From: Candidatus Saccharimonadota bacterium
GTDB taxonomy: Bacteria > Patescibacteriota > Saccharimonadia > Saccharimonadales > OFTM59
DNA length: 51,992 bases
Assembly (NCBI GenBank): GCA_029260855.1
Contig: JAJDCK010000011.1
Location: 75,978 to 127,969 of the forward strand
Reading direction: 5' to 3'
Shown in pieces: positions 17,177 to 26,045 of the stretch (positions are counted from its first letter, which is position 1; every line of letters begins with the position of its first letter). The notes under the pieces were generated by a model. It searched no databases. It saw only the letters and a list, made by a program, of their open reading frames with translations, and had not been told where the DNA came from. The translations under genes and the position numbers were made by a program.

Positions 17177-18691
17177 TTAATTTTTTATATCGGTAGAACC
17201 GCTACAGATAAATTGATAATCATACTCAAAGTGGCGACAGACCTGCACGTGCTGCGACGAATCGCTAAATATGTCGTTCATTCTATACGTCAAATCTTTG
17301 TAGCAAGCCTCTTTGCTGGCAACAGGGGTCAGGGAGCACAATTCCGTTGCTTCACCTTTCAGATTGCTGCCCCAGAAGTCTACGATAACATTTAACCCAC
17401 CGCTGATACACTGGTCATAATAGCTGTCTACCATCGGCACATCCCGACAACCACGTACAATTGCAGTAGCGTCACGCAGGTATATGCTCGCAAGATCACG
17501 CCCCCAGCTCCTAAAACATACCGGTATTTGTTCTATTGGCGCCTTAAGACACTGTTCGATTATTTTTGTACCGTTATCGTTATATAAGGTACGCATCCAG
17601 CTTGTTTGCATTTGGTAGCATTCGTACTGTGTAAATGTATCCTGCGAAATTCTGTTGCATGGATAATGTGGGTCATCACTGATCCATTCAGTTTTGTGGC
17701 CTGGGATGGCTCCCAGCCCTTGTGCCACCATTATGTTTTCCATAAACGCACCGCCATAACATCCACTACGCCCATATGAATTTTCTAGCTGGTCGCACAG
17801 CACTAACCCAGCAGGCAGGTCATAGCTTTCATAGGCCAGTACACCATGGCCAACACCGTGGTAGCATTGGAAATTTCCAAAATCAGTATCAAAAGTGCTG
17901 CATAGTTCAGAAATATCAGAGGCTAAATTATCAACGCCGTTTAACTTTATAAACCCTTCCATGGCGCCATGGTAAAGGCCGGAGTGGCAGTTAGGGCTAC
18001 CGTCTTTGAAGACCTCGGCATTATAAAGCTCAAAGCCTAGTCGTCCGACTGTGTGGGCGGGCTGATGACAGTCATATATAGCACCGTCCCCGGAATCTAT
18101 AAGCAAATCATCCATGATAGCCTTGGAGCCAAAAACCGCTAGCTTATAGCGTAGTTCGGTTTCGCCTTTTGGATTATCCCGGTCAGTTAGCTCAATAACG
18201 TTTATTTCTTTCATAATCCTTTTAGCTTCACCGGTAAATACCCTGAAATATAACCTTGCAATACTGATCTTTATGCGGGTAAAGAAACCGAATTCATACG
18301 CTTTTTCTACTTGCTCCACTGAATGATCGTCTTTATTAACCGTAATGTCGCCGACAAATTCCGGTTTTATGTGGTCGTGGAATTTCCACTGTCCGCTTTT
18401 TGTAAACCTAAAGCTCCAACTCTGCCCAGGCTCTACAGGACCTCTAGGGTCAAAGTCAGAATAAATCTCATGTGTCGGGTGGATGTTTGACGCAGGCCAG
18501 CGAGGGCCAGTATCGTCGTTTTTAAAAGTGATACTGTCCCCTTGAGTGATTTCTATATCACTCGGTTCAAAGCCGCCAGGCACCATCTTAATGATGTACT
18601 GCCCTTCCTCGTGCGCTGCGACCGGGAAAAACTGAACCAACAGGAACATCAAGAAAATGGGTGATAAAAACAAGATGGTTTTAATCTTCAT
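17177..18691 (-). CDS. Secreted protein: degenerate cupredoxin-like N-terminal domain plus Cys/His-rich C-terminal domain
   Basis: Signal peptide; GFEPSDIEITQGDSITFKNDDTGPRWPASN..SGQWKFHDHI; repeated CHSGLYHG, CYHGVGHG, CYGGAFMEN. Confidence 0.8.
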   Translation of the reverse strand: MKIKTILFLSPIFLMFLLVQFFPVAAHEEGQYIIKMVPGGFEPSDIEITQGDSITFKNDDTGPRWPASNIHPTHEIYSDFDPRGPVEPGQSWSFRFTKSGQWKFHDHIKPEFVGDITVNKDDHSVEQVEKAYEFGFFTRIKISIARLYFRVFTGEAKRIMKEINVIELTDRDNPKGETELRYKLAVFGSKAIMDDLLIDSGDGAIYDCHQPAHTVGRLGFELYNAEVFKDGSPNCHSGLYHGAMEGFIKLNGVDNLASDISELCSTFDTDFGNFQCYHGVGHGVLAYESYDLPAGLVLCDQLENSYGRSGCYGGAFMENIMVAQGLGAIPGHKTEWISDDPHYPCNRISQDTFTQYECYQMQTSWMRTLYNDNGTKIIEQCLKAPIEQIPVCFRSWGRDLASIYLRDATAIVRGCRDVPMVDSYYDQCISGGLNVIVDFWGSNLKGEATELCSLTPVASKEACYKDLTYRMNDIFSDSSQHVQVCRHFEYDYQFICSGSTDIKN

Positions 18692-18715
18692 TTTGAATCA
18701 TATTATAACATTCAG

Positions 18716-19138
18716 CTAAAGCTTGGCCTTTACTGTTTCAGCTGTAAATGGCAGCGCTACCTCTTCTACCACACCAGCTTTAAGCATAGCAGCGTTAAAA
18801 TATGATAGTTTATGCTCGAGCAAATGAGCCAGAACTACCTTCTTGTTTAGGGCCACCGCGACACCAATTTCTGTCTGCACACCAGCCGATGGCTTGTCAC
18901 TTAAAAGCGCAACCAGTGCGTCGCTTTCTTTTATATGTTTTATATCTAAATTAAACGCTGCAGCCGGGTTGGCATTGTTTATTCTGTACTGATCCTTTCG
19001 AAGCGCACAAAAAACCGTATGTCCTAATGACTCAATGCTGACCAATATATCTTCCAGCCAAGCCTTGTGCTCTGCAAAGACTTCCCCTGTATCGTAGTTA
19101 ACTTGTGTAGAGTATGACGCAGCGACAAATATCTTCAT
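18716..19138 (-). CDS. Nucleoside 2-deoxyribosyltransferase-like protein
   Basis: MKIFVAAS..., IKESDALVALLSDKPSAGVQTEIGVAVALNKKVV. Confidence 0.75.
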   Translation of the reverse strand: MKIFVAASYSTQVNYDTGEVFAEHKAWLEDILVSIESLGHTVFCALRKDQYRINNANPAAAFNLDIKHIKESDALVALLSDKPSAGVQTEIGVAVALNKKVVLAHLLEHKLSYFNAAMLKAGVVEEVALPFTAETVKAKL

Positions 19139-19176
19139 TATTTAAGCTTAACAGAACGGTTTGTTATGATTATGTA

Positions 19177-19752
19177 ATGAAGCAGCTCATTCTTGCATCC
19201 GGATCAGCTGGCCGAAAGTTACTGCTTGATAAGCTTCAAATTCCTTACGCAATTCACGTTAGTAATTACGAGGAGGACCTGACCCTTGATTTGCCGCCAA
19301 AAGAATTAGCAATTGAATTATCCCGAGGCAAAGCGCGCGATGTAGCACAGAGGCATAAAAATGCAGTCGTACTTGGCGCCGATAGCTTCGCTGTATGTGA
19401 TGGCCAGCTACTTGGTAAGCCGCATACCGTCAAGCGCGCCAAGGAGATGCTCCGCCTGTTAAGCAACCGCAGCCACGCTTTTATTACCGGTTATACGATT
19501 ATAGATACTGATAGTGGACGAGAGTTTTCGGAAGCAGTTGAAACCATAGTGTGCTTCCGCGAGATAAGCGACGATGAAATTGACCGATATCTGAAGAAAG
19601 AAGATGTCCTAAAAAATGCTGGCGCATATCGTTTGCAAGATGTCGGTGCGATTTTTGCAGTCAGGGTAGAAGGAGAGGTTAATAACATTATCGGCCTACC
19701 GCTCGCTCAAATCGCCCAACATCTCAAAACTTTTGGTATATCGCTACTTTAA
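19177..19752 (+). CDS. maf: Maf-like nucleotide pyrophosphatase (ORF opens at 19114; start at MKQLILASGS preferred)
   Basis: ILASGSAGRKLLL, LGADSFAVCDGQLLGKP, YRLQDVGAIFAVRVEGEVNNIIGLPL. Confidence 0.92.
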   Translation: MKQLILASGSAGRKLLLDKLQIPYAIHVSNYEEDLTLDLPPKELAIELSRGKARDVAQRHKNAVVLGADSFAVCDGQLLGKPHTVKRAKEMLRLLSNRSHAFITGYTIIDTDSGREFSEAVETIVCFREISDDEIDRYLKKEDVLKNAGAYRLQDVGAIFAVRVEGEVNNIIGLPLAQIAQHLKTFGISLL

Positions 19753-20184
19753 ATGGCTTAGCTCAGTGAGATTGCCGTGTAATACGACTGGCCGGAGGGC
19801 TTTAATCTCTTCCGCAAAAGCTGAATCTTCCGGAATCTCATTGAGTATAAAGATTTTCTTATTCAGATAAAATGCTACGCCCATTTCCATCAGCACGGCG
19901 CCGCCGATATAATTTTGCTGGCCGTTTTTTTCGTAATTCACAACTAAGATAGCATCACCGTCGGTCACCTTATTAAAATGGCCGCGGGTAAGCTTAGTCT
20001 TCTTGTTATAATCACCGCTTTTAAACCAAGGCTTATAGTGGCTAACTTCATAGTCCCTGCTCTGCTTCATGATTTCAGCAGTCGCCGGCAAAACAACTTT
20101 AAAATGCCTTGTTTTTTCAAGCTCAGCCTGAACCTCTACCGCCTGCTTATAAAAATTGACACTCGAACAAATAGTTATAACCAT
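19744..20184 (-). CDS. Nucleoside 2-deoxyribosyltransferase-like / hypothetical
   Basis: DAILVVNYEKNGQQNYIGGAVLMEMGVAFYLNKKIFILNEIPE pattern. Confidence 0.65.
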   Translation of the reverse strand: MVITICSSVNFYKQAVEVQAELEKTRHFKVVLPATAEIMKQSRDYEVSHYKPWFKSGDYNKKTKLTRGHFNKVTDGDAILVVNYEKNGQQNYIGGAVLMEMGVAFYLNKKIFILNEIPEDSAFAEEIKALRPVVLHGNLTELSHLK

Positions 20185-20205
20185 TAACCCAAGTATAGTA
20201 CAGCG

Positions 20206-20655
20206 CTAAGAGCGACGGAACAGAAATTGCATCCAGGCTTCAAAGTTTTGTTGGTACCTAGGCTTCTCGGGCTTAGTCTTTTCGCTCGTTTTCTGGGATT
20301 CTGGCAAGTCTACACTATTAGCCAAAGCTACGCTCTCCGGTACCAGCAATAGCTTTTCGCCTGGCGCAGCTAGCCCAAATTGCCGACGGGCAGTTAGCTC
20401 CAGATATTGGTCCATGTCATAGTACTGGTTACGAAGACGCAACGTATCATTTTCTAGGTTTTGCAGCTCGGTTTCTTGTCTCAGGCGCGATATCTGCTTT
20501 TGTAGTTTATAGTTGTCTTGAATAACCCCTACCCCGCTCCACGTAACAAGCAAGGCAACAACAACAAATACGTGCACGCCCAGAACGCGGACATCGTATA
20601 GTTCCCTTACGTAGGCAATTACTCTTGCAAAAATTTGCTGACCACGCTTTCTCAT
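20206..20655 (-). CDS. FtsB/DivIC-like septum formation protein
   Basis: One TM followed by coiled coil (KQISRLRQETELQNLENDTLRLRNQYYDMDQYLELTARRQFGLAAPGEKLLLVP). Confidence 0.8.
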   Translation of the reverse strand: MRKRGQQIFARVIAYVRELYDVRVLGVHVFVVVALLVTWSGVGVIQDNYKLQKQISRLRQETELQNLENDTLRLRNQYYDMDQYLELTARRQFGLAAPGEKLLLVPESVALANSVDLPESQKTSEKTKPEKPRYQQNFEAWMQFLFRRS

Positions 20656-20669
20656 CCGGTTATCTTCTT

Positions 20670-21035
20670 TTATTTCTGATTTTTATCTGACACTTCGGTA
20701 GGGGCCTCGACGTCGCTCGGCAATTGGTGAGACGGCTTGACTGACATCATACTAAAGGCCAAGGCGAAACTAGCAACAAATCCAACCGACAAAACAACAG
20801 TGCTGACACCCGGGCTATGCTCCATAAAAACAATCGCAATAAGTATCAGCAACGGGACTAGGCCGATGATGCGGTTAAGTGGCTTAACGCCTAGCTTCTC
20901 AAGCAAGGCATATATACCGAACAAAACAAAAGCGATAATAAGTAACGCAGCCCAAATCGGCTGGTGCGTAATCGCGGCCAAAAGCCCGTCGCCCACAACA
21001 GTCTTTTCTTCCGCATGTGCCAAAATATTTAACAT
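20670..21035 (-). CDS. Integral membrane hypothetical protein
   Basis: 121 aa, 3-4 hydrophobic helices. Confidence 0.65.
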   Translation of the reverse strand: MLNILAHAEEKTVVGDGLLAAITHQPIWAALLIIAFVLFGIYALLEKLGVKPLNRIIGLVPLLILIAIVFMEHSPGVSTVVLSVGFVASFALAFSMMSVKPSHQLPSDVEAPTEVSDKNQK

Positions 21036-21101
21036 ACGTATATTGTAGCAGCCCTAGATAGCTGAACATATATCCAACTCTTTTATGGTTCCGGAGAATA
21101 C

Positions 21102-21257
21102 CTAGCAGAAAGGGCAGTCGCCTGCGTCCTTTTTTGCCTCCATCTTTGCCAAGATGGCTTTTGCTTCGTCGCTCTGAGTATTGCTTGTCGCTTGCGTGTC
21201 CTGCTTATTGTCGTCAGGTGTTTTAGCTTTTGTGTCTTTTTTTCCTAAACCTAGCAT
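21102..21257 (-). CDS. Putative 51-aa small protein ending in CPFC
   Basis: MLGLGKKDTKAKTPDDNKQDTQATSNTQSDEAKAILAKMEAKKDAGDCPFC*; AAAGGA RBS. Confidence 0.6.
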   Translation of the reverse strand: MLGLGKKDTKAKTPDDNKQDTQATSNTQSDEAKAILAKMEAKKDAGDCPFC

Positions 21258-21322
21258 TTGGTATTCCTTTTTTATTTTACTATAACGTATTGCATTATAA
21301 ACCGCTTTTGTCTATTTGTCAA

Positions 21323-24049
21323 CTAAGCCTTGTTGTTACCCAGGGCTTCGGGTATTGCTTCTAACGAGTGCTCTTTATAGATAATCTTGTCAAGGATTGG
21401 GTTGAGTAATTTCATGATTACAAACAACGCGATGCTTCCGGCTATCATAATTGACCAGTCATGGGCATTGAGCGGGCCTACATCAAAGTACTTCGCAAGG
21501 CCTGGAGCATAAAGCACCGCCAGTTGAAGAGCTAGTGAAGAGACAATAGCAACAGACAACCACGGGTTCGCAAACCAACGAATCTTATAGTCTGTCCTAA
21601 TATCTACCAACCGAACGATTTCATATACAACCATTGCCGTAAAAGCAGCTGAGACGGCGGCTATTCTGCTCTCATGAGTATGATTGTACCAATACTGTCC
21701 GATGAGAAATATGCTCATGATGGAGCCGAATATAAATATCTCCGCCCAGACGCGCGAAGAAACAATTGCTTCCTGGAACCTCTTTGGCTTAGACGACAAA
21801 ATATTCGCCTGGGCCGGGTCAGAGCCTAGGGCCACCGCTGGTAAGCCGTCCGTAACTATATTGATAAACAGCAGTTGTGCAGCCGTCAGAATAAGGTCAT
21901 TGAAGAAAATAATACCTAGCACTACGGCAATAACCTCGGCTATATTGCAGCTGATTAGGAAATTTACGAACTTACGAACGTTATCAAAGATGCCCCTTCC
22001 TTCTTCAATTGCGTTAATGATGGTCAAAAACTGGTCATCAAGAAGAATAAGATCGGCTGCTTCTTTAGACACGTCAGTACCCGTAATGCCCATAGCGATG
22101 CCTATATCAGCAGCTTTGATGGCTGGCGCATCGTTCACTCCATCACCGGTCATAGCTACTTGATGGCCATGCTTCTTCAGCGCCTGGACTATGCGTATCT
22201 TGTGCTCAGGGTCTACACGGGCATAGACACCGATTGTCTCCACGCGTTTCTCAAACTCTTCTTGACTGAGCGCCGCCAGCTCTGTGCCCGAAATCGCGTC
22301 GCCGGTAATACCAATCTCTTTGGCAACGGCTTTAGCTGTCTCTATGTAGTCGCCAGTTATCATGATCACGCGCATCCCGGCTTCTGACTGGACGCGGTGG
22401 ATGACTTCTATGACTTCCTCGCGCGGCGGGTCCATCATGGCCTGTAACCCTATGAATGTTAGGTTTTTTTCTGCATCCGGCTCGTTCTTTGGCTGCAGTT
22501 TTGTCTGCTTACTGGCAAATGCAAGCACCCGCAGTGCTTGGGCGGCAAAGCGTTTATTCATCTCTAAAATATCTTTTCTGATTTCATTGGTTAAGGTCTT
22601 TTTCTGACCAGCTTTATCGTAATAGTCACCACAGCGGTCCAACACCACTTCTAGCGCGCCTTTAGCAGCAACGATGTATTCTCCGTCCGGAGTTTTGTGG
22701 ACAGTGCTCATGCGTTTGCGCTCTGAAGAAAACGGGAATTCCTGAAGTCTAGGATATCTCGCAATAAGCGTTGCCGCGTCTATCTTGGCCTTGCCAGCGG
22801 AAACGATTAAAGAGCCTTCTGTCGGGTCGCCAATCACGGTGCCTTCTCGTATGGTAGAGTTATTGCACAAAACACCAATCTCTAATAAATGCTGTAACCC
22901 GGGCGCTTGGCTTTTAAACGAGAGCTTGCCAGTCATATCATAGCCACTACCGCTAACTGTCCCTTCCTGAGAGTTCACGTAAAGAGCTCTGACCGTCATC
23001 TCACCCTTAGTGAGCGTACCGGTCTTGTCAGAGCAAATAGTATCAGTGCTGCCAAGAGCCTCTACGGCTGAAAGCTTACGCACGAGCGCATTCTTGCCTG
23101 CCATGCGTCTCGCCCCCAAGGCCAGACTGATACGGACCACGAATGCTAAGCCCTCAGGGATTGCCGCTACGGCAAGCGCTACGGCTGCTGTAAACGCAAA
23201 TATAAGATGATGGACAAGGCCTACGTCACCGTCCTGACGGACAAAGAAAAAGACAATAATAAAGACAATTACACATATGACTGCGATAAAATAACCGAGC
23301 TTTTTGCCCAGGTCATCAAGCTTTTTTTGCATTGGCGTATCTTCGTTTTCAACACCACTTACAAGATCGGCTATCTTGCCGATTTCAGTCTGTTGGCCAG
23401 TACCTACTACAAGGCCTAGCGCACTTCCAGCCGTGAGGAAAGTCCCAGCAAATACCATACATTTCTGGTCACCCAATGGTGCTTCTAGGTCAATTTGATC
23501 GGTGTTTTTATTTACCGGCAAAGACTCGCCCGTCAGGCTGGCTTCGTTACAAGCAAGATCGCTAACCTCTAAAAGACGAATGTCGGCCGGTACTTTCTGA
23601 CCCGCTTCTAGCAAAACTATGTCGCCCGGCACCAGTTCTGCGGCATCGATCTCTTTAACTTCACCGTTGCGGCGTACGCGAGCTTTAAAACCAACTAATT
23701 TACTGAGCGCTTCAACTGTTTTCTCGGCCTTGTATTCATTAAAAAACCCGACGAGAGCAATCGCAACAACAATAACAATTATTAACAGCGACTCTTTGAC
23801 GCTGCCTTCTTCTTCTACAAATGCCAGCCCAAAAGATATGGCCGCAGCTATCATTAACACGATCACGAGAACGTCATTAAATTGATTTAAGAATAACTTA
23901 AACGGGTTTAGTTTCTTGCCGTGGCGCAATTCATTGCGCCCATACTGTTTAACGCGTGCGCCTGCTTCTTGCTCGGACAAACCTTGATCTTTTGCTGTAG
24001 AAAACTGCCTAAGCAGCTCGTTCGGAGAGAGTTGATACCACCGCTTCAT
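21323..24049 (-). CDS. Cation-transporting P-type ATPase (P2/Ca2+ type)
   Basis: DKTGTLT, TGES, TGDGVNDAPAIKAADIG, cation ATPase N- and C-terminal regions. Confidence 0.95.
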   Translation of the reverse strand: MKRWYQLSPNELLRQFSTAKDQGLSEQEAGARVKQYGRNELRHGKKLNPFKLFLNQFNDVLVIVLMIAAAISFGLAFVEEEGSVKESLLIIVIVVAIALVGFFNEYKAEKTVEALSKLVGFKARVRRNGEVKEIDAAELVPGDIVLLEAGQKVPADIRLLEVSDLACNEASLTGESLPVNKNTDQIDLEAPLGDQKCMVFAGTFLTAGSALGLVVGTGQQTEIGKIADLVSGVENEDTPMQKKLDDLGKKLGYFIAVICVIVFIIVFFFVRQDGDVGLVHHLIFAFTAAVALAVAAIPEGLAFVVRISLALGARRMAGKNALVRKLSAVEALGSTDTICSDKTGTLTKGEMTVRALYVNSQEGTVSGSGYDMTGKLSFKSQAPGLQHLLEIGVLCNNSTIREGTVIGDPTEGSLIVSAGKAKIDAATLIARYPRLQEFPFSSERKRMSTVHKTPDGEYIVAAKGALEVVLDRCGDYYDKAGQKKTLTNEIRKDILEMNKRFAAQALRVLAFASKQTKLQPKNEPDAEKNLTFIGLQAMMDPPREEVIEVIHRVQSEAGMRVIMITGDYIETAKAVAKEIGITGDAISGTELAALSQEEFEKRVETIGVYARVDPEHKIRIVQALKKHGHQVAMTGDGVNDAPAIKAADIGIAMGITGTDVSKEAADLILLDDQFLTIINAIEEGRGIFDNVRKFVNFLISCNIAEVIAVVLGIIFFNDLILTAAQLLFINIVTDGLPAVALGSDPAQANILSSKPKRFQEAIVSSRVWAEIFIFGSIMSIFLIGQYWYNHTHESRIAAVSAAFTAMVVYEIVRLVDIRTDYKIRWFANPWLSVAIVSSLALQLAVLYAPGLAKYFDVGPLNAHDWSIMIAGSIALFVIMKLLNPILDKIIYKEHSLEAIPEALGNNKA

Positions 24050-24128
24050 ATGTTCGTCCGTGTGTCTTAATTTCTGTTGAGATAACCTCTTTACATGTTA
24101 TAGTGTTTATAATACATAAGCAAAATGA

Positions 24129-25064
24129 ATGCGAAGAGTGGGCCTGATGTTATTTGCACAAACAGACCTTGAACAACAGATTATAGAATTGGCAACCAGA
24201 ACTGTTGTCATGGCTTCGATAGCCCTAATCGTATTAGTAGTGGTTGCCGCGGCCACGAAAGACAAGCTACCCATACTGAAGCTACCGCTGTTTATACTAA
24301 TAGCGTTCTCGATGATAGGTACAACTGTAGTATTATTCGGCAGCACTATTTATCTTAATATGAAGTCTGAATCTGGCGGACCAGTACACTGGCATGCAGA
24401 GATAGAGTATTGGTCATGTGGTGCAGAGTTGAACCTAAGAGATCCGGTTGGCTTTTTATCCAATAAGATCGGGACAGCAACTTACCATGAGCACAATGAT
24501 AAACATATCCACCTAGAAGGTGTGGTTGTTCGGAAAAGTCACGATGCGTCACTTGGTAAATTCATGGATGTTACCGGCGGCTATATCAACCAGGGCGTTA
24601 TCGCAATTCCACTAAATAGCGATGAAGCGACCTGGTTTACCGCCGGCAGCCAGCTTGATGGCGACAACCAACGTACAGAAAATTTTGGCCTGGCTACGAA
24701 TGAGGGGCAATGGATAACTCACGCCGACGAGGGGGCTGTTCTAACCCTACGCGACGGGGAATATTGTAGCGGTAGCCACGAAGTTCCTGCCGAACTTCAG
24801 GTATTTGTGTACAGTTACGATACAGCCTCCGAAACGTACGCTCAGCGCAAGCTTGATAAACCTGCTCAGTACGTATTAAGGGAAGAGTCCTCGCTTGGTC
24901 CGCCTGCGGATTGCGTGATCGTTGAGTATGATACGCCCCGGGCGCGAACAGATAAGCTTTGTCAGCAGTACGGCGTAAAAGACGCCGATCGCTGCACTGA
25001 GTTTGGCGTCAAAGAATACGACGGAGAATTATGCAATATCCGCGAAGTAAGGAGTAGCCAATAA
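24129..25064 (+). CDS. Membrane-anchored His-rich protein, hypothetical
   Basis: Two TM then HWHAEIEYWSCGAELNL, YHEHNDKHIHLEGVV; 1-nt overlap with the next gene. Confidence 0.75.
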   Translation: MRRVGLMLFAQTDLEQQIIELATRTVVMASIALIVLVVVAAATKDKLPILKLPLFILIAFSMIGTTVVLFGSTIYLNMKSESGGPVHWHAEIEYWSCGAELNLRDPVGFLSNKIGTATYHEHNDKHIHLEGVVVRKSHDASLGKFMDVTGGYINQGVIAIPLNSDEATWFTAGSQLDGDNQRTENFGLATNEGQWITHADEGAVLTLRDGEYCSGSHEVPAELQVFVYSYDTASETYAQRKLDKPAQYVLREESSLGPPADCVIVEYDTPRARTDKLCQQYGVKDADRCTEFGVKEYDGELCNIREVRSSQ

Positions 25065-25768
25065 TGCTTGACCTACCTACCCTGGGGCTAGTGATAACTT
25101 CTGCTGCGATTGATTCAATAAATCCTTGTGCTATCGGCGTGCTGATTCTCATGGTATCAGTCATTATGGGTCAAGGTGGCGGTACAAAAAAACTAATCAA
25201 AAACGGGTTGGCATATATTGGTGCTATATTTTTTACCTACCTTATCGCTGGCCTTGGCTTAATTGTTGCTTTTGCTTCAATACCAATCCTGGTAGCCGAA
25301 TACCTTTCGCTCTTTGTTGGTGCTCTTGTAGTAGTGGCGGGTCTGATCGAGATTAAAGACTACTTCTGGTACGGCAAAGGCTTTTCACTACAGATCCCCA
25401 AGTACTTTGCCAATAAGATTCATGAGTATTCCACAACCAAGACAAGTACCTGGGGCGTAATGCTTCTGGGGGCCTTCGTGGCTGCTGTTGAATTGCCTTG
25501 TACGGGCGCGCCTTATTTGGCAATTATTACGATTCTTAGGATTGACTTTAATCTAATAGCCTTCGGTCTAATGGTTTTGTACAACCTTATATTCGTAGCG
25601 CCCCTACTTATTATTCTGTTCATGGTAGCGGGTGGCGCAAAAATTAGTGATGTCTCTAAATGGAAAGAGGACAGCAAAGGCACTATGCGGTTATTCATGG
25701 GGCTATTGCTAGCAGCTCTTGGTTGGATATTAATATTAATCGCCAATGGCACTATAAACTTTGGATAA
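25064..25768 (+). CDS. CcdA/DsbD-type thiol-disulfide transmembrane protein
   Basis: Six TM, SINPCAIGVLILM and ELPCTGAPYLAI Cys-Pro motifs. Confidence 0.8.
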   Translation: MLDLPTLGLVITSAAIDSINPCAIGVLILMVSVIMGQGGGTKKLIKNGLAYIGAIFFTYLIAGLGLIVAFASIPILVAEYLSLFVGALVVVAGLIEIKDYFWYGKGFSLQIPKYFANKIHEYSTTKTSTWGVMLLGAFVAAVELPCTGAPYLAIITILRIDFNLIAFGLMVLYNLIFVAPLLIILFMVAGGAKISDVSKWKEDSKGTMRLFMGLLLAALGWILILIANGTINFG

Positions 25769-26045
25769 ACTGATGAAGCATATTGTTAAAAGAGCCGGTC
25801 ACAGCGAAAACTATGATGAGCGAAAACTTTATGCCAGTGTTTACGCCGCCTGCTTAAGCGTTCGTGAGCACCCGGGTTCGGCTGAGCTGATAGCACAAGA
25901 GGTAGTGCATCAATTTGCTCAATGGCTAGAGAATAAACATGAGGTTTCATCAAACGACATACGCCGGGTAGCCGGAGATTATTTAAGACAGCTAAACCCA
26001 GACGCAGGACATATGTACTTGCTACACCGCTCTCATCATGTATAA
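25761..26045 (+). CDS. Stand-alone ATP-cone domain protein
   Basis: HIVKRAGHSENYDERKLYASVYAACLSV...IAQEVVHQFAQWL...VSSNDIRRVAGDYLRQLNPDAGHMYLLHR. Confidence 0.8.
   Translation: MDKLMKHIVKRAGHSENYDERKLYASVYAACLSVREHPGSAELIAQEVVHQFAQWLENKHEVSSNDIRRVAGDYLRQLNPDAGHMYLLHRSHHV

Noticed and set aside
17054-17395. + strand ORF of 113 aa
   Set aside because: Overlaps antisense to the well-supported cupredoxin-like CDS and a terminator hairpin.
21684-22163. + strand 159-aa ORF and other ORFs antisense to the P-type ATPase
   Set aside because: The opposite strand encodes conserved ATPase motifs; these are shadow frames.
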